Counted from the first letter of the stretch, positions 1 through 9,812 are shown. The stretch: DNA of 60,386 bases from Lentibacillus juripiscarius JCM 12147 (GCA_001311805.1 BBCA01000016.1:1-60386), one strand, 5' to 3'. Program-made: numbers and translations. The notes: generated by a model not told the origin, from the sequence alone.

Positions 1-131
1 ATGGAGACTTTGCGGAGGTGTATTTCTAAATTTATTATAACACAGGCCGGGATCACAAACAAGTGTTCCCGTGAGGGAATAGTATGAAAAAAGTTTATTT
101 TTCCAAGCGAAAGCATCCCACAAGTATTTAT

Positions 132-160
132 TTCGACAAAATTCGGGTGGTGACAGGCAC
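132..160 (+). repeat. REP-1 copy
   Basis: TTCGACAAAATTCGGG then TGGTGACAGGCAC, followed by TAGGCCTA. It lies beyond the 3' end of the oxidase gene. No gene is supported in 1-207. Confidence 0.92.
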
Positions 161-207
161 TAGGCCTAAGACCCAAACCACAGGTACCCGCCCCCCAAAC
201 CAGCCAC

Positions 208-1323
208 CTACACAAATGCACCAGCGACGTTGTAGTCGTTTAAATCAAGGTCAGTCGGTTGGCCAAGTGCTAATTTGGAAAACTCTAATCCCAAATAGGG
301 ACCGCTTGTTAAACCAGAGGCGCCAAGGCCATTTGCGATAAGTAAGCCTTCCATATTAGGTACCGGACCAATAATCGGTAAGTATCCCGGTGTGAATGGC
401 CGAAATCCCACTTTTGTTTCCACATACGTACTGGAGGATAAACCAGGAGCTACTTTTAAAGCTTTATCGGTAATTTCGTGTATCCCACCCATCGTTACTC
501 GATCATCATCTCCTGCATTGTTCTCTTGCGTAGCGCCCACAACAATTTTTTCCATCGCCAAATGTAAGCATGTATTGATTGTAGGGAGGCATCAAAACAG
601 GCCAGGAGCTAGTATCAGTATGGGGCATTTGCAAATGGACAATCTGGGCCTTTTGCGAGGTCACCAAAAAGTGCATCCCAAGGTCTTCCAGTAATTCCTT
701 GGCCCACACACCGCCTGTTACCAGTACTTGATCAGCATTATATTTTTCCCCATTCACGGATACGCCCGTAATTTTTGAGCCTCTGAACATAAGGGAAGCA
801 TCCCCATGAATAAAAGTTGCTCCATTTTTTTCAGCGCCACGAATAAGTGCGTTACGCAAATCGCCCCCGTTGACCCGAGCTGCACCACTAATATGGACCG
901 CCCCATACTCTTCTGATAATGGTGGAAATAATGCTTTCGTTTCAGCAGGAGATAATGCTGTCACTTCTCCCATCTCCGGCGTACTCTCCCGGCGTTCGAG
1001 GGCTACCTCCATTTTTTGTTTAACTTTTCTTCCGTATCAAAAATATTTATAGCTCCGACCCTGGCATAACCAGTTTCCGTTTCCCCATCTGCCCTTAATT
1101 GCTGAATAAGCGTGGGGTAGTACTTTGCTCCTTCTTTTACTAAGCGATACCAAGCTTTGTTACGACGATTGGTCAGCCAAGGGCACACAATCCCGGCTGC
1201 CGCAGCTGTTGCCTGACCAGGATCATTCCGATCAACCAGCGTCACGTCTGCCCCTTGCTTGGCTAAATGGTACGCTGTGGAAGCCCCGAGAATCCCGGAT
1301 CCAATTACGATATATGATTGCAT
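208..1323 (-). CDS. FAD-dependent glycine/D-amino-acid oxidase family protein (DadA-like), frameshifted
   Basis: Family role: flavin-dependent oxidation of small amines or amino acids. The N-terminus is a Rossmann FAD site (VIGSGILGASTAYHLA, residues 4-19) followed by an acidic strand end (VDRND). The C-terminus has the usual substrate/FAD segment FTPGYLPIIGP and NGLGASGLTSGP. Reconstructed length is about 370 residues, normal for the family. The start is the ATG at 1323, preceded by AAAGGTG. Two shifts occur, near 1007 (an A6 run that should be A7) and near 550 (A6 that should be A5). Correcting both gives one continuous protein. A GTGACAGGCAC repeat lies on each side of the gene. The substrate cannot be told from sequence; glycine oxidase (ThiO-like) and D-amino-acid dehydrogenase are both possible. 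Confidence 0.8.
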
Positions 1324-1433
1324 GTTTAGCACCTTTTCTATTAGTCATTCTTTTCCTTGTTAAGGAGTCCTAATTTAACCTACCAGAAACAATTATAGCA
1401 ATAAAACAACCCGAAGCTGAAGCACGATATGCA

Positions 1434-1461
1434 TTCGACAAATTCGGGTGGTGACAGGCAC
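1434..1461 (+). repeat. REP-1 copy
   Basis: TTCGACAAATTCGGG then TGGTGACAGGCAC, also followed by TAGGCCTA and then CCCACAGGCACGCCCC. Upstream of the oxidase gene. Confidence 0.92.
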
Positions 1462-1522
1462 TAGGCCTACCCACAGGCACGCCCCTACCGCCCTGGCACC
1501 AGAGCGTGAAAGTAGCTGCCTG

Positions 1523-2191
1523 CTATTTTTTTGATTTTTCTGTGTTTGTTTGGTCAAAGGCGATCAGAAAGCAAGTAGCTGGTCCTGCAGATTTTTCCAC
1601 GTCCAGCTCACATGTCAATTTGTTCTCGCTTGTCGTCCATTCTCTCCATGTGGATCCAATTCCCTTCGACCCAACCGTTGACACAGCTTTTACCTCTTCC
1701 AGTTGACAGAGATGCTGAAACAGCCAAAGTGGCGCAATTTCTTCATGTTGATGGATGACTTCCTCCCCCAATAATGGTGTTCCAATAACTGCATATGCTT
1801 CTTCACCTGTCCATTGTTTCTGATCTTCCTGTTTTGTCTTCGTTCCAATGACTGTTATGCCAAGGCCCGACTGCAGGCTGGAAACGTTACTTTCCGTGCT
1901 TCCAGTAAGTGGAATGGTATTCATTTTCAATTCTTCCATCACCTGGTCCAGACCACTTTTGTAGTCATGCCAGGCTTCGTCATTTGTAAAATTATGCATG
2001 ACGACTGTTTGGGGCTCTCCTCCTACAGCAAGGCATTCCATAATGGCAACACGGCAAGCATAATAGCCTACAACTTGATTCGGTGCATTGACTGCATCTT
2101 GGCTTTTTTCACCAATTGCACCACTGTTATCAGCAGTAATGACAAGTTCCCCGTCAGCCGTAAATGGTACAGTAACAGGATGACGCATCAC
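1523..2191 (-). CDS. AIR synthase/PurM-related protein, probable alpha-ribazole kinase (CblS-like)
   Basis: About 222 residues with a PurM-like N-terminal motif (ITADNSGAIGEKSQDAV) and the following helix (ACRVAIMECLAVGGEP). In Firmicutes, a PurM-related kinase called CblS phosphorylates alpha-ribazole for nucleotide-loop assembly. Position as the last gene of a B12 salvage operon that lacks cobT supports that role, but the function is inferred. The start is a GTG at 2191 or ATG at 2188, placed by an AAAAGGAG site at 2200-2207. The frame stays open further upstream to 2344, but that part overlaps pduO. No internal frameshift is seen. Another AIR-synthase-like ATP-binding protein cannot be excluded. 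Confidence 0.55.
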   Translation of the reverse strand: MMRHPVTVPFTADGELVITADNSGAIGEKSQDAVNAPNQVVGYYACRVAIMECLAVGGEPQTVVMHNFTNDEAWHDYKSGLDQVMEELKMNTIPLTGSTESNVSSLQSGLGITVIGTKTKQEDQKQWTGEEAYAVIGTPLLGEEVIHQHEEIAPLWLFQHLCQLEEVKAVSTVGSKGIGSTWREWTTSENKLTCELDVEKSAGPATCFLIAFDQTNTEKSKK

Positions 2192-2195
2192 ACAT

Positions 2196-2858
2196 TTAAC
2201 TCCTTTTCGGGACACGGACAGGCTCCTTGTCCCGGCAAATCCGTATGTTTTTGGACAGTAAGCCTTTCCCCATGTCCCGTTTATTTCTTTTGTTGCTGCC
2301 GCGGAATACTTTGGCGCTTCGCTCGTATTCGACATCTGGGACATTTAATCGGGCGTTAATGACCCGCGCGGCGGCAAAGAAGTAATCAGATAAGCGATTC
2401 ACATATTTCAATGGAATGGGTGAAATCTCTTCTTCTGCTTTCATTAACGATACAATCAATCGTTCCGCCCGTCTTGTCACTGTCCTGGCAATATGAATGG
2501 AAGCAGAAGCATCCGAGCCGCCCGGTAATATAAATCGTTCCAATTCCGGTGCTTCATCTATCAATTCATCGATTTTTTCCTCCAGGTATGTAATCGGTTC
2601 TTCTGTCAATTTATGCTCTCTCTTCGCTGAAATATTGGATAATTCGGAGCCGCAATCAAATAATTCATGCTGGATTTTCTCAAGATCCGTAATAATATCG
2701 TTGAAAATGGTTTTATCCAATTCGGAAATAGCCTTTCCGACAAATGAATTTACTTCATCAATCGTTCCATATGCCTCGACACGGATAGCATCTTTTTCCA
2801 CTCTTCCACCAATGACACTTGTTTTGCCTTTGTCGCCTGATTTTGTATATAGTCGCAT
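2196..2858 (-). CDS. pduO: Cob(I)yrinic acid a,c-diamide adenosyltransferase, PduO type
   Basis: Transfers the adenosyl group of ATP to Co(I) corrinoid, giving the coenzyme form. Seen: the N-terminal ATP-binding motif (RLYTKSGDKGKTS), the EAYGTIDEVNS segment, and the C-terminal GGSDASASIHIARTVTRRAE helix with the conserved RRAER. The start is the ATG at 2858, overlapping the end of the upstream cobU-like gene region. The last 30 residues or so, after VEYERSAKVFRGSNK, look unlike the family. They are encoded partly by a GGGACA...TGTCCC inverted repeat at 2208-2234, so the natural C-terminus was probably extended by that insertion. The stop lies inside the ribosome binding site of the next gene. 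Confidence 0.88.
   Translation of the reverse strand: MRLYTKSGDKGKTSVIGGRVEKDAIRVEAYGTIDEVNSFVGKAISELDKTIFNDIITDLEKIQHELFDCGSELSNISAKREHKLTEEPITYLEEKIDELIDEAPELERFILPGGSDASASIHIARTVTRRAERLIVSLMKAEEEISPIPLKYVNRLSDYFFAAARVINARLNVPDVEYERSAKVFRGSNKRNKRDMGKGLLSKNIRICRDKEPVRVPKRS
2208..2234. repeat. REP-2 inverted repeat (CGGGACA...TGTCCCG)
   Basis: Arms CGGGACA and TGTCCCG enclose a GC-rich loop containing GGACAGG. Similar elements occur at 9102-9130 and 21127-21161, with a half copy at 60141-60157. This copy lies at the pduO/cblS junction and changes the pduO C-terminus. Confidence 0.6.
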
Positions 2859-2860
2859 TT

Positions 2861-3306
2861 TCAGCGCTCCCATCCTTTAATTGTTTGTTCAATCCCATAC
2901 CAAATAACATCCACCCGTTCTGCCCGTCTCACCAACTCCTGATAGGCCCAGCCCGTCACGTCTCTCCAAAGCCGGTCCTGCTTATCGATTGGTACAATGC
3001 CTTTGGATATATCAGTCCCAATGATGACAACCTTTCGCCGGCTATCCGATTCCTTCCATTGCAGCCATGGGTCCATGTCATTCATGAAATTTTCAACCAG
3101 TTATCAGCCTGTGAGACAGAATCTATCTTCCTATAAATCCATTGCTCAACACCTTCCACAATCACGGTAAAAGGCAGTTCCGTATGTTCGAATTTATTCG
3201 GCAAGCTTCCATTGTATGCGGAAAGCCACAGCGAGTGGTCGAGTGTGTAATATCTTTTGACCCATTGTCGCTTTCCATTGTAGGCACCACCAGTAATGAA
3301 GTGCAT
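2861..3306 (-). CDS. Short CobU-like protein (adenosylcobinamide kinase/guanylyltransferase family)
   Basis: About 148 residues once one shift near 3083 (A4 that should be A5) is corrected. It keeps the CobU C-terminal signature (WRDVTGWAYQELVRRAERVDVIWYGI), but the P-loop position reads GGAYNGKRQW where CobU has GGxRSGKS, so the nucleotide site is degenerate. A canonical cobU lies 2 kb upstream in the same operon. This may be a diverged partner with only part of the activity, or a non-catalytic paralogue. The start at 3306 has a strong AAAAGGAG site. The gene sits between cobS and pduO. Confidence 0.7.
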
Positions 3307-3339
3307 AGCTTCTTCTCCTTTTAACCGGAATCGCTTTTG

Positions 3340-4146
3340 TTACACCAGAGCGAAAAACGTAGAACAGCCAAACGGTTATCCATAAAACAAGCTCCATCCC
3401 TTCTGAAATAGCCCCGAGCGTATCCCCTGTAATGCCGCCAAAATGCTTCTTTATTTTTCCGGAAAGGATATACCCTCCAGCAGCCATCACCAGCATAAGC
3501 GTCATGTACGGTACAAGTAAGTCTATGTTCAGAAAGGTGATTCCAATGCCCATGACAAGCAGATAGCCCCCATACACAATCCAGTAAAATCGGCCTGCCC
3601 CTTGCTGAAAAAGGTACGCCATTCCATCCTTTCTTGCTGACGGCACAAGTTGCAGATAAGCACCCATAAGCATTTTACCAAGTAACGGTACGAGCATAAC
3701 CAGGACATAAATCCCTTCCCCCGCCAGTCTTACCAGCTCATAAAAATAACGAAGCGCCCGGTAAGAAATACGGTAATCGCCAGAACACCAAATGCGCCGG
3801 CCCGGGGATCTTTCATAATTTCCAGCCGTTTGTCAACATCTTTGTAGGAAAAATAGGCATCACTTGTATCCATGAGCCCATCCAAGTGAATGCCCCCGGA
3901 CAAAAGAATCAACAGCAGCCATAAACCAAACGCTAAGATCATATCAGAAAAAGGTGTATACGACTGAAGCACATATAAAACAAAAGCATAGATGGCACCC
4001 TGTACGAATCCAAGTAAAGGGAATGTCCTTAATGCATAAGAAAGATAGAAACGATTGATTGGAAGCTCCCTTTTCATCGGGATGCTAGTGAAAAATTGCA
4101 AATTGATACAAACACCAATCAAAATCCCCGTTAACCTAGCCCGCAT
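3340..4146 (-). CDS. cobS: Adenosylcobinamide-GDP ribazoletransferase
   Basis: Membrane enzyme joining AdoCbi-GDP to alpha-ribazole (phosphate), the last step of nucleotide-loop assembly. The hallmark motif [17 protein letters not shown] is present, followed by [14 protein letters not shown]. Several hydrophobic segments follow, and the C-terminal half contains [14 protein letters not shown]. One shift near 3733 (T5 for T6) splits the gene. A second, near 3355, would restore a stop at 3340. Without it the frame runs on to 3194 across the next gene's start. The ATG at 4146 follows AGGTG and overlaps the 3' end of cobQ, so the two are translationally linked. Confidence 0.88.
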
Positions 4147-4995
4147 ACGTTTCACCTGACATAACAGCTAACAGCTTTTGCCAATCCAAATAGGTCTCCA
4201 AGTGTTCAGCCAGTTTGTCATAATCGGGTCCATGATTGGCCGTTCGGAAAGCGGACCGAACCGTCATGCCGCTGCCCGGATCCTTCAAGCTGTCCTCTTC
4301 AGCCAAATGATGGTCAATATGCGGAATCACCCCGAGTACAGGGATTCCAGTATATGCCTCCAGCCACTTCCTTCCAGCATGAAAAGAGGAAATGTCACCA
4401 CGAAATTTATTAATGACCAGCCCCTTTACCCGCTCCCTTTCTTTCTGTGTCATTAATTCCAGCGTTCCCACAACGCTCGCAAAAGCCCCTCCCCTGTCAA
4501 TGTCTGTAACCAGGAGAACAGGGACATCCGCCATTTCCGCCACAGCCATATTAGCAAGGTCACGGTCTTTTAGATTCATCTCCACAGGACTGCCTGCACC
4601 TTCAATAAAACAAAATCATACTGCTGATCCAGCTGATGCAGCGCTTCCTTTGTTGTTTGCCCCACCAGATTGTCATAGCTTTTTCCATAATCGCCACCTG
4701 GAATGTTATCCACTTTTTCTCCCAGAACGATTACCTCTGTCCGCCCATGTTCACGCGGCTTCAGTAGAATCGGGTTCATCCAAACAGATGGAAGAAGAAA
4801 AGCTGCTTCCGCCTGCTGGGCTTGGGCAATGCTCATCTCGTTTCCGTCGGGTGTCCGTACAGAATGACTGGACATATTTTGTGCTTTGAACGGTGTAACA
4901 GCATACCCTTTATTCGCAAATAACCGGCAAAGACCGGCAGTGAGAATGCTTTTCCCCACATCGGAAGCTGTTCCCTGCATCATGAATCCCTTCAT
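4136..4995 (-). CDS. cobQ: Cobyric acid synthase CobQ/CbiP, internally shortened
   Basis: Family role: glutamine-dependent amidation of adenosylcobyrinic acid a,c-diamide. The N-terminal dethiobiotin-synthetase-like domain is clear ([19 protein letters not shown] with P-loop, [35 protein letters not shown]). After [15 protein letters not shown] the protein passes straight to a typical C-terminal tail ([19 protein letters not shown]). The family is about 490-510 residues; this one is about 285 and lacks the glutamine amidotransferase-like domain. One homopolymer shift near 4605 is corrected ([13 protein letters not shown]). The start overlaps the cobU stop (ATGA). The shortened protein may be inactive or use ammonia, unless the gap is an assembly collapse. 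Confidence 0.82.
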
Positions 4996-5551
4996 TCCGC
5001 TATCCCTTTCTTCTGGATCGGTATACTGTTTTCCACCAAATAGGCAGCATGCGCCCAGCTGACAATGGTTTGATGGACGCTTCCAAGTATGGATTGATAG
5101 TTTCGTGTTAATGCCTCTCGGGACGGGATTCCCTGCGTAACCTCATTGGAAACAACAATCAATCCGGCAGCATTTTCCTGAAGACTTGCGATATCCCTTC
5201 CTATACAGTCTATCACGTCCGTTGCTGCCACTATATTTTTTCAAATAAATAATTGGTTACTAGTGTTGTCACACAGTCCAATACAAGCAAATCCTGTTTC
5301 GAAAACCGGCCGGCAATGCGTGCTAGCTCATACGGGCACTCCCATGTTTTCCAATTCATCGATGCGCTTGCCCGGCTTTTCTGGTGGCGGGCTATCCGAT
5401 TGCGCATCTCACTGTCAGAAGCGACACCACATGCAATGTAGTTCAAATGTAAGGTCTGCTTCTTTCCCCATTCTGCAGCTTTTTTCTCGGCGAACGAGCT
5501 TTTTCCGCTGCGCACCCCTCCCGAAACAAAGATCAATTTTCCCTTTTCCAT
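4992..5551 (-). CDS. cobU: Bifunctional adenosylcobinamide kinase/guanylyltransferase
   Basis: Phosphorylates adenosylcobinamide and transfers GMP to it. The P-loop GGVRSGKSSFAEKKA is near the N-terminus. It is followed by the ARHQKSR region that carries the guanylylation histidine in the family, then LLVLDCVTTLVTN, and VVSNEVTQGIPS in the second half. The start at 5551 (MEKGKLIFVSGG) is chosen because TGGAGG lies 10 bases upstream. The gene is split near 5231 by an A6 run that should be A7. It overlaps cobQ by 4 bases. Length of about 185 residues is normal, and this is the intact CobU of the operon. Confidence 0.9.
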
Positions 5552-5589
5552 TGACGTAAGGCCTCCATCAGCAATTGGTTTTCTGGTAA

Positions 5590-7060
5590 TCATGCTGTCC
5601 TCGCTTGATACCGCCGAATTGCCTTTTTCGTTTCGGTAAAAACACTTTTGCCGATCAGTTGACCGAGTTCCGTCGCTGTTCCTGCATAGGGCAATGTCTC
5701 CCCGTGCTGGGTTGCAGCGATGAGCATGCTGTCTGTCGACGTTCCCGTGGCGATCGTATCGGTCCTGCTATCTTTTATGTCCAATTCCCTTAATGCCTGC
5801 GCCTTTGCTTCTGTTGCGGTCATCATCGCCTGAATAAAGCTTCTTCCGTTAATTTTCCGTTCACAAACAGCCAAATATTGATGGTTCCGTTCGTTGTCGG
5901 TAGAAGCTGTTCGGATGGCCTTGCACTGTCCGTTGCATTCTTAACCCCAGCTGTGACGACAGTCAGGAGGGAAAAGGTTTCTTTTTCCTGAAACCGATAC
6001 GCAGCATCCTCCAATGGAACGGCAGTCATCATGCCAACGGTTCGTGAAAGGTCAAATCCATGCTGCACAAGATAGTCGCCCATCTCCTGTTTATGATCCG
6101 AACAATTATAATCAGTTGTCACATGCCGATTAACAAAGAAGCTATTCCAGCCTAGTCCAGCTCCACACACTCCCGAAGATAAGGTCCTTAACGGCAGTGG
6201 CGACGTGAGAGTAATATGTTCCGGCGTCACGTTCAACATGGAGGAATCAATGATAACCTCGCCCTCGCCCGGCCATTCACCAGCTTCGGCAGGGATTAAG
6301 TGCATTTGCGGTTTGGCAATCGCCGGATGCGGATGCTTGCTCACCTCGGTTTGGTACACGTCATTGATCACAGACTCTGTCAGCACCCCATCCGGCATAT
6401 CTAACGCCCTGGTTCGTCCATCATGCATGAGAAGCAACCGGTCGCAATACAGACTTGCCAGGTTGACATCATGAAAAATCGACACAACAGTGAGCTCTTG
6501 CTTATGGACACTTCTTTTCAACAAATCAAGCAAATCCTTCTGATAGGCTAAATCCAGATGATTGGTCGGTTCGTCCAGCAGTAATATATCCGGCTCCTGG
6601 GCTAAGGCTTGCGCGAGGAACACACGCTGCTGTTCGCCACCTGACAATTCCTGTAAAGAATGGTGCTGAAAACCAGCTATCGTTGTCTGCTCCATAACCG
6701 TCTGCAATACGTTTTCATCCTCCGATGTCCACGTTTGAAAAAACCTTGATGATGTGCATACCTCCCAAGCGCGACCGTTTCCTTTACCGTATAAGGAAAC
6801 GCATGGGATGTAAGCTGTGGCAAAACGGCCATTTTCCGGGCCAATTCTTTCTGAGAAAAATGAAATAGATCCTTGTTATCCACCTGAATGACCCCGGCCG
6901 TACACGGAATCAAGCCACTGATCATTTTCAGCAGGGTCGTTTTCCCGCTCCCATTTGGCCCTAAAATGCCAAAGAATTCGCCCCGGGAAACGGAAAAACT
7001 AATATCCTGAATGACCGGCTGCTCCTCATAACCGCCTGAGACATGTTCCAGTTTCAGCAT
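5590..7060 (-). CDS. btuD: BtuD-CbiZ fusion: corrinoid ABC ATPase plus adenosylcobinamide amidohydrolase
   Basis: The N-terminal 240 or so residues form an ABC ATPase: Walker A GPNGSGKTTLLK, Q-loop region AVLPQLTSHAFPYTVKE, signature LSGGEQQRVFLAQAL, Walker B ILLLDEPTNHLD, H-loop FHDVNLA. A linker leads to a CbiZ domain with SGVCGAGLGWNSFFVNRHV and the C-terminal GTSTDSMLIAAT motif. CbiZ removes the aminopropanol side chain from imported adenosylcobinamide. The same fusion is known in B. subtilis YvrA. Two shifts, near 6745 (T6 for T7) and near 5835, break the reading frame. The ATG overlaps the btuC stop by one base (TAATG). Uptake and remodelling are thus in one polypeptide. Confidence 0.9.
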
Positions 7061-8099
7061 TACAAACCGCCTCTCATTCCATTGCGTTGTTTCATTAAAA
7101 TAAATGCAAATGCGGGCGCACCGATTAATGCAGTAATCACGCCAATTGGCAAAATAGTCGGCGAAATAATCGTTCGTGATACTAGATCAGTCAGCATTAA
7201 AAAACCAGCGCCGATTAAGATCGACAGCGGCAGAAGATGAATATGATCCGGCCCCCATAAACGCCTTGTCAGATGGGGAATCACCAAGCCGACAAAACCA
7301 ATTGCTCCGGAAACCGCCACTGCCGCACCAGTCAATATGGATCCAGCAACAAGGACCATTAATTTCCGCTTTTGTACATCAACACCCAAGTGCTGTGCCC
7401 GTTCTTCTCCAAAAGCGAGCGCATTTAATTCTTTGCTGTTCATGAACAATAACAAGGATCCAAGGATAAAAACGGGATAATGATACCGATGTGACTCCAG
7501 CCTCGCATGGATACACTCCCGAGCAGCCAGCCCATGATTTGCTGCAGCTGGTCACCTGTAAACGCAATAATTAACGAAATAAAGGAACCTAAAAAGGAAC
7601 TGAAAATAATTCCGGTTAAAATAATGGTCTCCACCCGCATCGCCCGGTCCACCCGTTTGGCAAAAACAGTACAAGAAAAATCGTCATTAAGGCCGCTGCA
7701 ATGCTTAAGACCGGTAACGTGTAAAGTCCTAGAAACGGAATCGAAATGTTAAAAAACAACGTGGCAACCGCCCCAACCGAAGCACCGGAAGAGACACCAA
7801 GAATGTATGGGTCCGCCAATGGATTTCGCAATAAGCCTTGGAAGACCGCTCCAGCAATGGCAAGCGATCCGCCAACGAAACCGGCAAGCAGCACTCTCGG
7901 CAAGCGAATTTCAAAAACAATATTTCGATACATGGAATCAACTTCCTCAGCGATAGGTAAGCGAAAAATCTGTGCACCAATAATCCTCACTATATCGGAA
8001 ATAGGAATGAAAACACTGCCAATGGATACCGCCGTCAGCAAGGAAATGATTAAGAATGCCAACGACAGCACATAGGCAACTACATAGTTACTCTTCAAA
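7060..8099 (-). CDS. btuC: Corrinoid ABC transporter permease BtuC (FecCD family)
   Basis: Polytopic permease with FecCD-family landmarks: RLPRVLLAGFVGGSLAIAGAVFQ..NPLADPYILGVSSGAS in the first half, and ALAFGEERAQHLGVDV and GFVGLVIPHLTRRLWG in the second. Three frames are joined, with shifts near 7640 and 7450. A TTG at 8099 (LKSNYVVAYVL) with GGAGAT just upstream is the favoured start, overlapping the end of btuF. The frame is open further, to 8137. It partners the BtuD-CbiZ ATPase and the BtuF lipoprotein. Confidence 0.88.
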
Positions 8100-9083
8100 T
8101 ATCTCCGGGTAGACAACCTTTGCAATCTCCTTTGCACCTTCCGTCAGCCGGGGACCTGGGCGACTCACCAGATCAGAAGGAACATCATACACTTGTTCAT
8201 TCGCCACCGCATTCATGTCACCCCAGCCATCCCGGTTCATGACTTTCTTGACCGGATTGTCCACCGTACTTCCATACGTCGTTACAATCACATCAGGGTT
8301 CATTTCCAAAATAGCCTCCGGATCGATAGGTACCCAGCCATCTAGTTCTTTAGCGGCATTATCTGCATGGACAACCTGTAATAGGGCATCGAAAAAGGTG
8401 TTTTTACCAGCAGTGTAAATGTCCGGAGCTGGAGAAACTTCAAAAAGACGGATTTCCGCTCATCTTCACTGACTGCTTCGGCTTTTTCGCTAATGGAAGC
8501 AAAGTCCTCTTTCATACCGCTGACTATATCAGCTGCTTTTTCCTCGGTACCCGTAACCTTCCCAATCTGCTTAATCGATTGATACGTCCCTTCAATATCC
8601 TGTGCATCATGAACGACAAACACATCAATACCGGAATCACGAAGCTGTTGCAGTCCTTCCTGCGAACTTTCGGCACTGGACGCATGCGCAAGGACAAGAT
8701 CAGGTTTCAGACTGATAATGACTTCTATATTCATTTCCAGTCCACCAATTCTTTCCTTTTCCTTTACCTCTTCCGGATAATTATCGTGATCGGAGACACC
8801 AACGATTTCATCCCCCAATCCAAGCGCAAAGGCAATCTCCGTATTACTTGGAATGACAGAAACAATTCGCTCCGGCTTGTCATCAATCGTCACTTCATTA
8901 TCAAGGGCATCCGTTACCGTCAACGGAAATGCCGATTCCGCCGTTTCCCCTGTGTCCTCCGTCTGTTCCGAACTATCATTGGTGCTTTGGTCCTGACTCC
9001 CCGTGTCCGTACCCCGGAGCCGCACCCAATTAACAGCCCAGCAGTAAACATGGACACCAATAAAACAACAAAACCCTCTTCAT
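8088..9083 (-). CDS. btuF: Corrinoid-binding lipoprotein BtuF
   Basis: Cell-surface binding protein of the B12 importer. The N-terminus encodes a lipoprotein signal with lipobox LIGC, followed by a Ser/Thr/Glu-rich linker. The ligand domain shows PERIVSVIPSNTEIAFALGLGDEIVGVSDHDNYPEEV and DLVLAHAS, and ends with RPGPRLTEGAKEIAKVVYPEIF. The start is the ATG at 9083 behind GGGGGAGA. Shifts occur in the signal-peptide region (after residue 7 or so) and near 8400. It is the first gene after the cobalamin riboswitch, so vitamin B12 should repress it together with the whole downstream operon. Confidence 0.9.
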
Positions 9084-9101
9084 ATAATCTCCCCCAATTT
9101 T

Positions 9102-9130
9102 CGGGACAGGAGGACAGGCCCCTTGCCCCG
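9102..9130. repeat. REP-2 inverted repeat
   Basis: CGGGACAGG and CCTTGCCCCG form imperfect arms around AGGACAGG. It lies between the riboswitch terminator and the btuF start, in the mRNA leader, and is related to the copies at 2208 and 21127. Confidence 0.5.
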
Positions 9131-9200
9131 GTTCCTTCCTTGTTTGACGACGCGGTTGATAAACCTGTCCCGCATTATCCCGCGTTCGTCACCTGGACAA

Positions 9201-9233
9201 TAAAAAAAACATCTTCACGAGAAATGAAGATGT
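9201..9233 (-). terminator. Intrinsic terminator of the cobalamin riboswitch
   Basis: Read on the minus strand: ACATCTTCA, a 7-base loop, TGAAGATGT, then a T8 tract. It lies between the B12 aptamer and btuF, as expected for a transcription-attenuating expression platform. A second inverted repeat just upstream (AAAGGGACAAG with CTTGCCCTTT, 9240-9284) could be the competing structure. Confidence 0.8.
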
Positions 9234-9309
9234 GTATGTAAAAGGGCAAGAACCACCATAATCAAAAACACTTGTCCCTTTACACCTTCCTATTCCCCGT
9301 AGGTTTGGT

Positions 9310-9470
9310 GCACAAATGGCAATAGGCAGGTCTCCTGGCTTAAGGTCATCACTAACTGCACCTTCCCATACATACAAATGTACAGTGGTCATTGCAGCCA
9401 GCTTGCAAATACAGTGACGGGATCGCGTTGGATTCGCACCAACTTCCCTATTATGATTTCGTATTACAGT
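9310..9470 (-). promoter_or_regulatory. Cobalamin riboswitch
   Basis: On the minus strand the conserved B12 box AGCCAGGAGACCTGCC is present, and upstream of it the core AATAGGGAAGTTGGTGCGAA, ATCC and CCCGTCACTGT in the right order and spacing. A Rho-independent terminator follows. It controls the cobalamin salvage operon extending to about 1523. Confidence 0.93.
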
Positions 9471-9473
9471 TCG

Positions 9474-9684
9474 TGTTCAAAAAGGAGGATAAAAAGGACC
9501 GAGAAGTTCAAGGAGGCGCAGCTTTGAGTAGCGGAATGTATGCATTTAATACATGAGCACAAGGAAAGCTTCCCTGAACCCGCATCGCACGCAGGAAAAG
9601 TGTATTTCTTTTCCAAGGAACGGAAAAGCAAGCCAACGAAGAAATTCGAAGTGTCATTTTTACCGGACTATTTGAACAACCTCT
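9474..9684. repeat. Repeat C copy 1 (GGATAAAAAGGACCG family)
   Basis: About 210 bp, beginning GTTCAAAAAGGAGGATAAAA and ending with ACCGGACTATTTGAACAACC, so the ends form imperfect inverted repeats (GTTCAAA / TTTGAAC). Related copies are at 24667-24937 and 28791-29037. It lies directly upstream of the B12 riboswitch, so the operon's promoter must lie within or beyond it. No protein is evident. Confidence 0.8.
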
Positions 9685-9812
9685 TACAGAAATCACCTAT
9701 ACCACTAAACTATTAAATTATCGCTATGACAAAAGTATACAAAATTCTGTACCATTTGTCACTATTTTCGATAGGCGGCGGGATGTGGGACAGACACCCA
9801 CCTCCCCCCGTC

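Noticed and set aside
132..1461. Composite transposon carrying the oxidase gene
   Set aside because: The flanking REP-1 copies are short and carry no transposase; the same element flanks many unrelated genes.
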